Assembly: GCA_039934875.1 (NCBI GenBank)
Contig: JBDTLH010000071.1
Location: 1-25,777, forward strand
Length of the DNA: 25,777 bases
Origin: JBDTLH01 sp039934875
GTDB taxonomy: Bacteria; Acidobacteriota; Terriglobia; Terriglobales; Acidobacteriaceae
Reading direction: 5' to 3'
The notes beneath the pieces were generated by a model. That model saw nothing but the letters and a program-made list of their open reading frames with translations. It did no database searches and had not been told where the DNA came from. Within the stretch, counting starts at the first letter, position 1. Each line of letters opens with the position of its first letter. Position numbers and translations under genes: made by a program. Shown piece after piece: positions 15,756-24,079 of this stretch.

Positions 15756-16187
15756 ATGCACACCATCCAGCGCACCTTCTCCATTCTCAAACCGGACGGA
15801 GTTCGCAAGGGCCACTCCGGCGCCATACTCGCAATGATGCAGGAAGCCGGCTTTCGCATCATCGGCGTGAAGATGATCGAAATTACCAAACATCAGAGCG
15901 AGGGCTTCTATGCGGTCCACGTGGCGCGGCCCTTTTTCGAATCGCTTACCAACTTCATGTCCTCCGGCGCGATCATCGTGCTTGCGCTGGAAAAAGAGAA
16001 CGCCATTGCCGATCTGCGCAAGTTGATGGGCGCAACCAATCCGGCGAACGCCGCGGAAGGCACCATTCGCAAACGCTACGCGGCGTCGATCGAAGAGAAT
16101 GCCGTCCACGGCTCCGACGCAGAAGATACCGCGCGCTTCGAGTTGAGCTACTTCTTTGCGGGATATGAGCTGGAAACCGCTTCCTGA
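15756..16187 (+). CDS. ndk: Nucleoside diphosphate kinase
   Basis: Transfers the gamma-phosphate from NTPs to NDPs through a phosphohistidine, balancing cytoplasmic nucleotide pools. The 143 residues match the family length. Visible signatures are the N-terminal RTFSILKPDGVRKGHSGAI, the loop with GATNPANAAEGTIRKRYA and the active-site His118 in NAVHGSD. The gene follows sucD by about 100 bp in the same direction, a common bacterial pairing with succinyl-CoA synthetase, which can channel the ATP/GTP it makes. The upstream AG-rich GTCAGGAAA region may serve as the ribosome-binding site, though its spacing is long. Confidence 0.97.
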   Translation: MHTIQRTFSILKPDGVRKGHSGAILAMMQEAGFRIIGVKMIEITKHQSEGFYAVHVARPFFESLTNFMSSGAIIVLALEKENAIADLRKLMGATNPANAAEGTIRKRYAASIEENAVHGSDAEDTARFELSYFFAGYELETAS

Positions 16188-16277
16188 ACAGCGGGAGGAA
16201 CGATATTATTCCCCCTGCCCGGCAGCGTATTCTCAGGCAGACCCATCTGCTCGCACCCGGTAAAATGAGAGTACGGC

Positions 16278-18185
16278 ATGGCTGAATCGCCACACGAAGA
16301 AGAGGTACTGGGAAAGGCATACGATGCGCGCCTGATGCGCCGTTTGCTGCGCTATCTCGCGCCCTACAAGTTCCAGGTGATCTTCGCGCTGATCACGATC
16401 GTAATCAAGGCCGGGGCGGACGTGGTCGGCCCATACTTGACAAAGGTGGCGGTCGACAAGTACCTCTCCAGCTCTGCCGGGGAGCATAAGAGCTTGCTCG
16501 ATCCCATTTTGAGCAACGCCCCGCTTACCGGCATCGCGCAGATCGGGATGATCGCTGTGGGTGCGCTGCTGCTGAGTTTCGTCTGCGAGTTCGGGCAGAC
16601 CTACTACATGCAGTGGACCGGCCAGAAGGTGATGTTTGACCTGCGCGCTGAAATCTTCCGTCACTTGCAGCGCCTACACGTTGCCTTCTTCGACCGCAAT
16701 CCGGTAGGCAGGCTGGTCACCCGCGTAACCAGCGACGTGGACGCTCTGAACGAGATGTTCACCGCGGGCGTGGTCTCGATCTTCGAAGACGTCTTCGTGC
16801 TCGCCGGAATCATTGTGATTATGCTGCGCATGAAGTGGTGGCTGGCGCTGATTGCCTTCGCGGTGCTGCCGCTCATCTTCTACGCGACCATGGTATTCCG
16901 CAACAGCGTGCGCGGGTCATACCGACGAATTCGCACTGCCATCGCGCGCATCAACGCCTATCTGCAGGAGCACGTCACAGGCATGGTGATCTTGCAGCTC
17001 TTCAACCGCGAGCGCCGGTCCTATCTTCAGTTCGAGGACGTGAACCGCCAGCACATGGACGCCTACAAAGACGCGATCTTCGCCTATGCGCTCTATTATC
17101 CGATCGTGGAAATCCTTTCCTCCGTAGCGATCGCGATGGTGCTGTGGTTCGGAGGCATGAAAGTGCTTTCGGGAACGGTGACGATCGGCATCCTAATAGC
17201 CTTCATTCAGTATGCACAGCGCTTCTTTCGTCCGATCCTCGACCTCAGCGAAAAGTACAACATTCTGCAAGGCGCAATGGCTTCGAGTGAGCGCATCTTC
17301 AAGCTGCTGGACACCCCCATCGACATTCTTTCGCCAGTTGCCGCTCAGGCTGTTTCCGGAGCGGGGCGCATCACGTTCGAGAATGTCTGGTTTGCCTATA
17401 AACATCCCGGCGTGAACACCGCTGCGCGTTATGTTGACAGCGATATCGAGTGGATATTGCGTGACGTCTCCTTCGCCATAGAGCCAGGCGAAACCGTCGC
17501 TGTCGTGGGACACACCGGAGCAGGCAAAACCACCATCATCTCTCTGCTCATGCGCTTCTACGATGTACAGCGGGGCGCGATCAGGATTGACGGTGTGGAC
17601 ATTCGCGAGATTGCGCTTCCGCAACTGCGCCGACGCTTCGGGGTAGTCCTGCAAGACCCCTTCCTCTTCACCGGAACCATCGCTCAGAATATCCGCCTGG
17701 GCAGCTCCAGGATCTCCGATGAACAGATGGAAAGCGCTGCCGAGGAGGTCAACGTAGCCGACTTCATCCACAGCCTGCCTGAGGGTTACAGCACCGAAAT
17801 TCACGAGCGAGGCAGCACTCTTTCCACCGGGCAAAAGCAGCTCATCAGCTTTGCCCGGGCGCTGGCGCACGATCCCAAAATCCTTATCCTCGACGAAGCT
17901 ACTTCGAGCGTAGATACGGAGACTGAACTGCGCGTCCGCTCCGCCCTTACCAATCTCGTCACTGGCCGCACGTCCGTTATCATCGCGCACCGCCTCTCCA
18001 CCATTCAGCGAGCAGACAAAATCATTGTTATGCATAAGGGCACAGTGCGCGAAACGGGATCGCATCAGGAGTTGCTCGCGCAACGCGGCATCTACTGGAA
18101 GCTTTACCAATTGCAGTACAAAGATCAGGAGCTTCCCACAATGGCGCCAACTCCCACGCCTGTTCCCTCTGTGGGCAACGATTGA
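16278..18185 (+). CDS. ABC transporter, fused permease-ATPase (MsbA-like lipid exporter), 635 aa
   Basis: A type IV exporter half-transporter with six membrane helices (about residues 30-320) followed by an ATPase domain. The ATPase motifs are Walker A GHTGAGKT (411-418), the Q-loop VLQDPFLF (457-464), signature LSTGQ (515-519, Thr in place of the usual Gly), Walker B ILILDE (535-540) and switch His571 (IIAHRLSTI). The C-terminal tail is Pro/Thr-rich. The stop codon overlaps the lpxB start by one base (TGATG). That coupling to lipid A synthesis makes an MsbA-like role in flipping lipid A precursors plausible, although multidrug exporters of this subfamily look very similar. The ribosome-binding site is weak (GAGAG). 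Confidence 0.92.
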   Translation: MAESPHEEEVLGKAYDARLMRRLLRYLAPYKFQVIFALITIVIKAGADVVGPYLTKVAVDKYLSSSAGEHKSLLDPILSNAPLTGIAQIGMIAVGALLLSFVCEFGQTYYMQWTGQKVMFDLRAEIFRHLQRLHVAFFDRNPVGRLVTRVTSDVDALNEMFTAGVVSIFEDVFVLAGIIVIMLRMKWWLALIAFAVLPLIFYATMVFRNSVRGSYRRIRTAIARINAYLQEHVTGMVILQLFNRERRSYLQFEDVNRQHMDAYKDAIFAYALYYPIVEILSSVAIAMVLWFGGMKVLSGTVTIGILIAFIQYAQRFFRPILDLSEKYNILQGAMASSERIFKLLDTPIDILSPVAAQAVSGAGRITFENVWFAYKHPGVNTAARYVDSDIEWILRDVSFAIEPGETVAVVGHTGAGKTTIISLLMRFYDVQRGAIRIDGVDIREIALPQLRRRFGVVLQDPFLFTGTIAQNIRLGSSRISDEQMESAAEEVNVADFIHSLPEGYSTEIHERGSTLSTGQKQLISFARALAHDPKILILDEATSSVDTETELRVRSALTNLVTGRTSVIIAHRLSTIQRADKIIVMHKGTVRETGSHQELLAQRGIYWKLYQLQYKDQELPTMAPTPTPVPSVGND

Positions 18186-19330
18186 TGAAGCTAATGCTCT
18201 CCGCCGGGGAGGCCAGCGGCGATAATTATGGCGCCATGCTGCTGCGAGAACTGCGCAAATACGGGTCTGTCGAAGCTTTCGGTCTAGGCGGAGAACAACT
18301 GCTCGCCGAAGGATGCGATCTAACCGTCAACGCCCACGAAGTCGCCGCTGTGGGAATCACCGAGATCGTGCGGCATTTGCCCCGGCTTTATTCAAGCTAC
18401 CGCAAGCTGGTGCGCGCCCTCCAGCAGCGCCGCCCTGACGTGCTGCTCCTGATTGATTTTCCCGACATCAACTTCAAACTCGCCCGCCATGCCCACCGGC
18501 TTGGTATTTCCGTTGTCTTCTTCGTCTCTCCGCAACTGTGGGCATGGAAGCCGTGGCGCTTGCGTCTGGTAAAGCGATACGTCACCCGGATGCTGGTGAT
18601 CTTTCCTTTTGAGGAGCAGTTCTATCGTGGGCGAGAAGTGGACGCCGAGTTCGTCGGTCATCCCCTGGCCGATCTGCCGATGCCAAGCATCACCCGCGAA
18701 GCCTTCGCATCCCAGCATAAACTTAATCCCCTCAAGCCTTGGATTGCCCTTCTCCCCGGAAGCCGCAAAGGCGAGGTCCGGCTCAACCTTCCGGAGATCG
18801 CACACGCTGCGGCGCTGCTCGGCGATAGCTACGAGTATGTGCTGCCGGTCGCATCCACCCTCTGTCGCGAATTTGTCGCTTCCCATGTCCCAGCAACTCT
18901 AACCAAAGTCAATTTCGTCGCTGCCGACCAGGCCCGCGGCGCACTCTTCCACGCCCGCGCCTCTATCGTCGCCAGCGGCACTGCGACCGTCGAGGCAGCC
19001 CTCATGGGCAATCCCTTCGTGGTGGTGTACCGCGTGTCGCCGTTAACCTACGCCATCGGTCAGCGTCTAATTAAGGTAAGCCACTACGCGATGGCAAATC
19101 TTATTGCGGGACGTGAGATCGTGCCGGAGCTCATTCAGTCCAACTTCACCGCCGAAAATGTTGCCGCTCAGATGCGTCAGCTGCTTCCCGATTCCGCTCA
19201 GCGCAACCAAATGATCGAGGACCTCGCCCAGGTGCGCAGGCAATTGAAAAGATCAGAGGGCGCGATGGACGCCATTGCCCACGCCGCCGCCATAATCCGT
19301 CAGCTTTGCGGGAGCGCCATACGCGGATGA
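18185..19330 (+). CDS. lpxB: Lipid-A-disaccharide synthase
   Basis: The inverting glycosyltransferase (GT19) that joins UDP-2,3-diacylglucosamine with lipid X to form the lipid A disaccharide at the inner face of the inner membrane. The 381 residues match the family. Visible markers are the N-terminal LMLSAGEASGDNYGAML, IDFPDINFKLARHA, FFVSPQLWAWKPWR, EFVGHPLAD, the sugar-nucleotide region LLPGSRKGEVRLNLPE (about 190) and ASGTATVEAALMGNPFVVVY. The ATG at 18185 is used; it overlaps the upstream ABC stop. Presence of lpxB shows an outer membrane with lipid A. No other lpx genes are in the window. Confidence 0.96.
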   Translation: MKLMLSAGEASGDNYGAMLLRELRKYGSVEAFGLGGEQLLAEGCDLTVNAHEVAAVGITEIVRHLPRLYSSYRKLVRALQQRRPDVLLLIDFPDINFKLARHAHRLGISVVFFVSPQLWAWKPWRLRLVKRYVTRMLVIFPFEEQFYRGREVDAEFVGHPLADLPMPSITREAFASQHKLNPLKPWIALLPGSRKGEVRLNLPEIAHAAALLGDSYEYVLPVASTLCREFVASHVPATLTKVNFVAADQARGALFHARASIVASGTATVEAALMGNPFVVVYRVSPLTYAIGQRLIKVSHYAMANLIAGREIVPELIQSNFTAENVAAQMRQLLPDSAQRNQMIEDLAQVRRQLKRSEGAMDAIAHAAAIIRQLCGSAIRG

Positions 19331-19392
19331 CGCAATCGCATCTTTTCTGTAACAATTCTCATCAGACACACCGCAACCCTGGAGATCTGTAC

Positions 19393-21399
19393 ATGCATTC
19401 AGTCCGCGCCGACGCAACGGCAAGAAGCGCCCACGGTCTCCCATTTCTGAAATTTGTTTGCCTTCTCCTGGCGCTGCTCGCTTTTTCCATCCCGACCTTC
19501 GCCCAAAAGCCGCGCCTGCAGGTGGACTCCTACGTGATCGATGCCGACATCACACCCGCTACCCATCACCTCATTGTCAAAGCGAGGGTTAAGGTCACTG
19601 CACTGGACGACGTCACTACCCTGCCTTTCGAGCTGCACAATGCGCTCGGAATCCCCAAAGTCACTGATCAAGCGGGCAAGCCGCTGCAAGTCGAGCGCGT
19701 CACCCAGGACTCGACCGTCCGCGTGCTGCTCCCGACCGCGCTCACCGCCAACCAATCCACTACTCTCACCTTTGATTATCAAGGCACGCTCAATACTGCC
19801 GAAGACAGTCCCGTCGAAGGCCTCAAACTCGCGCACATTGGAGCGGGCGATGACCTCACCTATCTGCTCTATGCCGGGCGCTGGTTCCCGCTGGTCGGAT
19901 ACGGCACGGACCGCTTCTCCGCGACCATCAATGTCACCGTTCCCAACGGGCTTACCGTAGTCGCCAGCGGCAACGCCGCCCTGCCTCAACCCGCCGCGGG
20001 CGGAAAATCTACCTATACCTTTGTGCAGACCACGCCCAGCTTTCCCGGCACCGTGATCGTCGGCAATTTCGCGAAGGCGCAGACCACCGTAGCCGGAAAC
20101 ATTCACATGTTCTTTACTCCGGCGCATGCGAAAGTGGCTAACGACTGGGCGCAAACCGCGCAGAAGGAGCAGGAGTTTTTCTCTTCAATCTACAACGGTG
20201 CTCCCACCGACAAGCTGAACGTAGTCGAATTGCCCGCCGACACCGTTCCCGCTACCTGGGCGCCCGACATCGTCGCCATCTCATCGCGTGAGATCGGTGA
20301 CAAGGTCAACTACCGCCTGCTCGCTAATCTCATCGCCCACCAGTGGTGGGGTGTCGACGTCAGTCCCGCCACCCGCAACGATTTCTGGATTACCGAGGGC
20401 ATGGCGCGTTACAGCGAGGTCCGCTATGTTGAGAGCATCGCTGGGAAGGCCGGGTTCGAGGAAGCGACGAAAGACATGGAGGTCGGCGCGCTCGCGCACG
20501 ACGAAGTCCCGCTCTCGCAGGTCGGCAAGCTCGACATGTTTTCACCCGAGTTCCAGTCCCTCACCACCGACAAAGGCGGCATGATCATGCACATGCTGCG
20601 CTGGTATATCGGCGACGATGCCTTTAACAAGTCCATTCGCGCCATCATGGCGCAGTTCCGCAATAAGCCCATCACCGCGCAACAATTTCGGCAGAGCATC
20701 GAGCAGGCCAGCGGACAGAAGCTGACTGCGTTCTTCGCACAGTGGCTCGATGGAACCGGCGCCCCTGAATTCAAGAACAAGTACACCGTCTATCGTATCC
20801 AGAAGGGTTTCCGGGTGGTGGGTGACATCACGCAGGACCTCGATCTCTTCCACATGCCGCTTGAGATCCGCGTGGATACGGACGGCAAAAGCGTGACTCA
20901 ACGAATCGATGTCGAGGGCACGCAGTCGCAATATGTGATTGAGACTTTCGGGCGTCCGCGCAAAATTGTCATCGATCCAGGTAACTGGGTCTTGAAGAAC
21001 TCACCCGACCTGCGCACCCGTGTCGCCATCCTTCGCGGACAGCAACAGGTCGCGCAGGGCGCGCTCACCGATGCGCTTAAGGAATACCAGAAGGCGCTCG
21101 ATATCAACAAGAACAGCTCCCTCGCCAGCTATCGCATCGCCGAGGTCTTCTTCCTCCAGCACAATTATCAGGCAGCGGCGAACTCCTATCGCGACGCCAT
21201 CAACGGCGACGGCGATCCCAAATGGACGGAGGTCTGGGGCCACGTGCAACTGGGCAAGATCTTCGACGTCAGCGGACAGCGCGAGCGTGCCGTAAACGAA
21301 TATCGACAGGCGATCCAGACCAATGACAACACCCAGGGCGCACTCGACGAAGCCCGCAAGTACTTGCAGAAGCCCTTCGAGCCGCCGCCCTCACAATAA
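19393..21399 (+). CDS. Secreted M1-peptidase-like protein with C-terminal TPRs, active site altered (668 aa)
   Basis: A signal peptide (KFVCLLLALLAFSIPTFAQ) precedes an M1-type N-terminal beta domain, a gluzincin-like domain and, from about residue 540, three TPR-like repeats (GALTDALKEYQKALDINKNS, NYQAAANSYRDAI, GQRERAVNEYRQAI). The zinc region reads ANLIAHQWWG where active M1 enzymes have HExxHxWxG. The first zinc His is Asn312 and the catalytic Glu is Leu313. The second His316 and downstream Glu335 (WITEGMARYSE), 18 residues on, are kept. No GAMEN exopeptidase motif is seen. It is therefore probably a non-catalytic relative with binding or scaffold function. The ATG at 19393 is chosen for GGAG at 19381-19384 and for the signal peptide. 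It follows lpxB by 62 bp. Confidence 0.9.
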   Translation: MHSVRADATARSAHGLPFLKFVCLLLALLAFSIPTFAQKPRLQVDSYVIDADITPATHHLIVKARVKVTALDDVTTLPFELHNALGIPKVTDQAGKPLQVERVTQDSTVRVLLPTALTANQSTTLTFDYQGTLNTAEDSPVEGLKLAHIGAGDDLTYLLYAGRWFPLVGYGTDRFSATINVTVPNGLTVVASGNAALPQPAAGGKSTYTFVQTTPSFPGTVIVGNFAKAQTTVAGNIHMFFTPAHAKVANDWAQTAQKEQEFFSSIYNGAPTDKLNVVELPADTVPATWAPDIVAISSREIGDKVNYRLLANLIAHQWWGVDVSPATRNDFWITEGMARYSEVRYVESIAGKAGFEEATKDMEVGALAHDEVPLSQVGKLDMFSPEFQSLTTDKGGMIMHMLRWYIGDDAFNKSIRAIMAQFRNKPITAQQFRQSIEQASGQKLTAFFAQWLDGTGAPEFKNKYTVYRIQKGFRVVGDITQDLDLFHMPLEIRVDTDGKSVTQRIDVEGTQSQYVIETFGRPRKIVIDPGNWVLKNSPDLRTRVAILRGQQQVAQGALTDALKEYQKALDINKNSSLASYRIAEVFFLQHNYQAAANSYRDAINGDGDPKWTEVWGHVQLGKIFDVSGQRERAVNEYRQAIQTNDNTQGALDEARKYLQKPFEPPPSQ

Positions 21400-21405
21400 T
21401 TGCTA

Positions 21406-21816
21406 TCAATCCATAAAGCGCGCGCGCTGCTCCGGCGTGGGCAGCAGGCAGGCGCCTGAATTGCGCGAGAGCCGTTGCCGGTGAGCGGCGATCCAACGAT
21501 AAGGTCGGTTGCGAAGCGCTGTGGGAATGTAGAGGCCCAGCGCAGCGATACCGAAGATGCCCTCCAGATAGGTCGCCGCTTTTAGCACCGCATCCGACTC
21601 AATGAAGGCTTTCTTCTCGCCGGCCTCGATCCACACCATCGATTCGATGGCTTCCAGTTTGTACTCCCGTCGCAGTTCAATTCCCAATGCGGACTGGCGC
21701 GGCACGAAGAGCAGGTCGTGGCGGCGCTCATGATTCAGGATGAACTGGACGGAGCGCGCGCAAAATCCGCACTCGCCGTCATAGACCAGGATGGGCGGGA
21801 CATCGCATTCCGTCAT
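21406..21816 (-). CDS. DCC-family thiol-disulfide oxidoreductase-like protein (DUF393), 136 aa
   Basis: A small thioredoxin-like protein with the family signature at its N-terminus, LVYDGECGFCARSVQFIL, where the D-G-E-C-x-x-C motif supplies two redox cysteines (Cys16 and Cys19). The middle FVPRQSALGIEL and a hydrophobic stretch (IFGIAALGLYIP) followed by RNRPYRWIAAHRQRLSR match the usual C-terminal half. The biochemical role of the family is not established. It is the last gene of the minus-strand cluster, 19 bp behind gpsA, and its stop converges with the M1-like gene stop only six bases away. The ribosome-binding site is weak, so translation may depend on gpsA. Confidence 0.87.
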   Translation of the reverse strand: MTECDVPPILVYDGECGFCARSVQFILNHERRHDLLFVPRQSALGIELRREYKLEAIESMVWIEAGEKKAFIESDAVLKAATYLEGIFGIAALGLYIPTALRNRPYRWIAAHRQRLSRNSGACLLPTPEQRARFMD

Positions 21817-21835
21817 GAGGCGATGTTACCGCAGC

Positions 21836-22837
21836 TCACCCGTTCTCAGTCTTGCCCGGGCGGCCCATTAGCGCGCGCATGGCTTCCTGCGGAGACTTCC
21901 CCTCTCGCAAAATGCCGTGCATCTGTTCCGCGATCGGCATTTCGATTTGTTGGAAGCGGGCGAGTCCCAGGGCGGCATCGGTAGTGAGTACACCCTCCGC
22001 GACCATGCCGCGCATACCGGCAATAATGCTGGGGAGACGTTCGCCGCGCCCCAGGGCGACGCCCACGGCTCGGTTACGGCTGAGGCCCCCGGTGCAGGTG
22101 AGCACCAAATCCCCCATGCCAGCTAGTCCGGAGAGGGTCTCGCGATGCGCGCCGCAGGCAACCGCGAGGCGGGTGATCTCGGCGAGGCCGCGAGTGATGA
22201 GGGCTGCAGCGGTATTGTGTCCCAGGCCGAGGCCTTCCACGATGCCGGCGGCGATGGCGATTACATTCTTGAGCGCGCCGCCGAGCTCTACTCCGACGAT
22301 GTCCTCGCTCGAATAGACGCGGAACGACGCGTCTGAAAATTCGCTCCGGATGGTAGCCGCGAGCTGTGCATCAGTCGAAGCGAAAGTAATTGCCGTGGGA
22401 TCGCCCCGGGCAACCTCTTTCGCGAAAGATGGGCCGCTGAGCGCGCCGATGCGCCGTCTCCCGGCAACTTCCGCGATGACCTCCGTCATACGCAGATGCG
22501 TCTTCTCCTCTATGCCCTTCGTAGCTGACACAATCAGCATTTCGGGCGCGAGATGCGGCAGCATCTGAGTGGCAACCCGGCGCACATGATGGCTGGGCAT
22601 GACGGTGAGTACGATCTCGGCGCGCGCTAGTGCCTCGCCCAAATCTCGCGTGGGCGTGATCGCATCGGCAATTTTGAATCCGGGCAGAAAAGCAGTGTTT
22701 TCGCGCCGTGCGCGTATCGCTTCCACGACCTCCATTTCATATGCCCAGAGATGAACGGTGTGGCGGTTGCCGCGAGCGAGAGCGATGGCAAGTGCGGTAC
22801 CCCATGCTCCGCCACCAATAATAGCAATCCGACTCAT
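21836..22837 (-). CDS. gpsA: Glycerol-3-phosphate dehydrogenase [NAD(P)+]
   Basis: Reduces dihydroxyacetone phosphate to sn-glycerol-3-phosphate, the backbone donor for phospholipids. The 333 residues show the N-terminal dinucleotide-binding IAIIGGGAWGTALAIALARG, the family loop GALSGPSFAKEVARGDPTA (131-149), the catalytic Lys190 in ELGGALKNVIAIAAGI and the conserved GHNTAAALITRGLAEITRL. The start codon overlaps the plsY stop as ATGA. The product of GpsA is the acyl acceptor used by PlsY, so the two genes encode consecutive steps. It is cytoplasmic. Confidence 0.97.
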   Translation of the reverse strand: MSRIAIIGGGAWGTALAIALARGNRHTVHLWAYEMEVVEAIRARRENTAFLPGFKIADAITPTRDLGEALARAEIVLTVMPSHHVRRVATQMLPHLAPEMLIVSATKGIEEKTHLRMTEVIAEVAGRRRIGALSGPSFAKEVARGDPTAITFASTDAQLAATIRSEFSDASFRVYSSEDIVGVELGGALKNVIAIAAGIVEGLGLGHNTAAALITRGLAEITRLAVACGAHRETLSGLAGMGDLVLTCTGGLSRNRAVGVALGRGERLPSIIAGMRGMVAEGVLTTDAALGLARFQQIEMPIAEQMHGILREGKSPQEAMRALMGRPGKTENG

Positions 22838-23511
22838 ACTTCTTTCCCGAACCGTGGCTCCGTGCGAGCCAGCAGACGCTCGATGTTAGCGGAGTGCTTG
22901 AGCACGATCACGATCGAAACGAACCACATCGCGGCAGCCAGGGTCCGCGTCATGATCGTCGTCCGATAGAGCAATATGGCTATCAGCGGAAACAGGGTGG
23001 CTGCGACGATGGAGGCGAGCGACACGTAACGAAAAGCCGCGAACAGCAAGAGGAAAATGGCCACCGCGATTCCCACTGCTTTCGGTGCGATGGCCAGAAA
23101 GACTCCGAGTCCGGTGGCCACACCCTTGCCGCCCTTGAATTTCAGCCAGACGGGAAAGACGTGACCCAAAATGGCGAAGGCAGCCGCCAGCGCGAGCGCG
23201 AGGCTGAGGTCAGGGAAGGTGATGACGTGAACAATCTGGTTGCCTTGTTGATAGCTGGCTTCAGCGGGGTGAAACACCCGCAGTAGATAACGCGCGGCAA
23301 ATACGGCGGCGTATCCTTTGGCCGCATCGAGAAATAGAGTGAGGATCGCAAGCTTCTTTGCTCCGGAACGGGCGACGTTGGTCGCGCCTATATTGCCACT
23401 GCCCAAACTGCGCACGTCCTGCTTGAGAAACACGCGCACCAGCAGGTATCCGAACGGAATAGAGCCGAGCAGGTAGGCAACAGCGGCAATGATAGCGTAG
23501 TTCAGTGTCAT
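22834..23511 (-). CDS. plsY: Glycerol-3-phosphate acyltransferase PlsY
   Basis: An integral membrane enzyme that transfers an acyl group from acyl-phosphate to glycerol-3-phosphate, giving lysophosphatidic acid. The 225 residues contain the family motifs: AYLLGSIPFGYLLVRVF near the N-terminus, RSLGSGNIGATNVARSGAKK (the phosphate-binding loop), and KFKGGKGVATGLGVFLAIAP. Five or more hydrophobic helices are evident. A longer periplasmic or cytoplasmic insertion (HPAEASYQQGNQIVHVITFP) sits between the first two halves, making it slightly longer than many homologues. It overlaps gpsA by four bases and lies 17 bp after thpR. Confidence 0.96.
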   Translation of the reverse strand: MTLNYAIIAAVAYLLGSIPFGYLLVRVFLKQDVRSLGSGNIGATNVARSGAKKLAILTLFLDAAKGYAAVFAARYLLRVFHPAEASYQQGNQIVHVITFPDLSLALALAAAFAILGHVFPVWLKFKGGKGVATGLGVFLAIAPKAVGIAVAIFLLLFAAFRYVSLASIVAATLFPLIAILLYRTTIMTRTLAAAMWFVSIVIVLKHSANIERLLARTEPRFGKEV

Positions 23512-23528
23512 GTCTTGTTGGCTACAAC

Positions 23529-24068
23529 TCAGGGCTTCAGTGGGAAACTCGCGATCTTCCTATAGATCGATCCCTGCGGGTGGAGCGTGCTCTCATAAAG
23601 ATGAAACTCCGTGACCATCATCATACCGAAGCTCGGTGATTGGCTTCTGGCGGTGAATGAAGAAGATTTCCGGCCTAGTCTCGCCAGCGTGATATGCGGC
23701 TGCCATGAATTCACCTCGGGTGCAAATCCTACCAGCGTACACGCGTGGTCAATGTTTGCTGCTAGACGTACCGCGGAGCCGCCAGCGTCTTTAATTCCAG
23801 CCCAGAAGATGCGCGGCCGTTTCCGGTCCGGAAAAAACCCGGTCTCCGCAACACTCAGCCGAAAAACAGGATGGCAAATCCTGTCCAGCGCAGATGTGAT
23901 CTCGTCGATCTCGCAGGCCGGAGTGCGCCCGAGAAATTTAAGCGTGATGTGCAATCCTTCCGGACGTACGAATCGAATTCCCGGCGCACCTTGCTTGCTC
24001 TTCGCCATGAACGCGACGAGCTGCTCGCGGATTTCCGCCGAAACGTCAAGCGCAACAAAGAGGCGCAT
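23529..24068 (-). CDS. thpR: RNA 2',3'-cyclic phosphodiesterase (2H family)
   Basis: A member of the 2H phosphoesterase superfamily (LigT/ThpR) that opens 2',3'-cyclic phosphate ends of RNA and can join tRNA halves in vitro. Both catalytic H-x-T motifs are present: His40-I-Thr42 (LHITLKFLG) and His125-I-Thr127 (PHITLARLG). The start MRLFVALDVSAEIREQL and the 179-residue length fit the family. It lies between the BNR-repeat gene (11 bp upstream) and plsY (17 bp downstream), all on one strand, so it is probably co-transcribed with lipid genes without an obvious functional link. Confidence 0.93.
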   Translation of the reverse strand: MRLFVALDVSAEIREQLVAFMAKSKQGAPGIRFVRPEGLHITLKFLGRTPACEIDEITSALDRICHPVFRLSVAETGFFPDRKRPRIFWAGIKDAGGSAVRLAANIDHACTLVGFAPEVNSWQPHITLARLGRKSSSFTARSQSPSFGMMMVTEFHLYESTLHPQGSIYRKIASFPLKP

Positions 24069-24079
24069 GGAAGCAGCGG

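Noticed and set aside
17193..18110. Long minus-strand open frame (305 codons)
   Set aside because: It is antisense to the ATPase domain of the ABC exporter, whose motifs are all intact, so it is a shadow frame.
19399..20154. Minus-strand open frame of about 250 codons
   Set aside because: It is antisense to the signal peptide and N-terminal domain of the M1-like gene. Its Gly/Arg-rich translation has no family resemblance.
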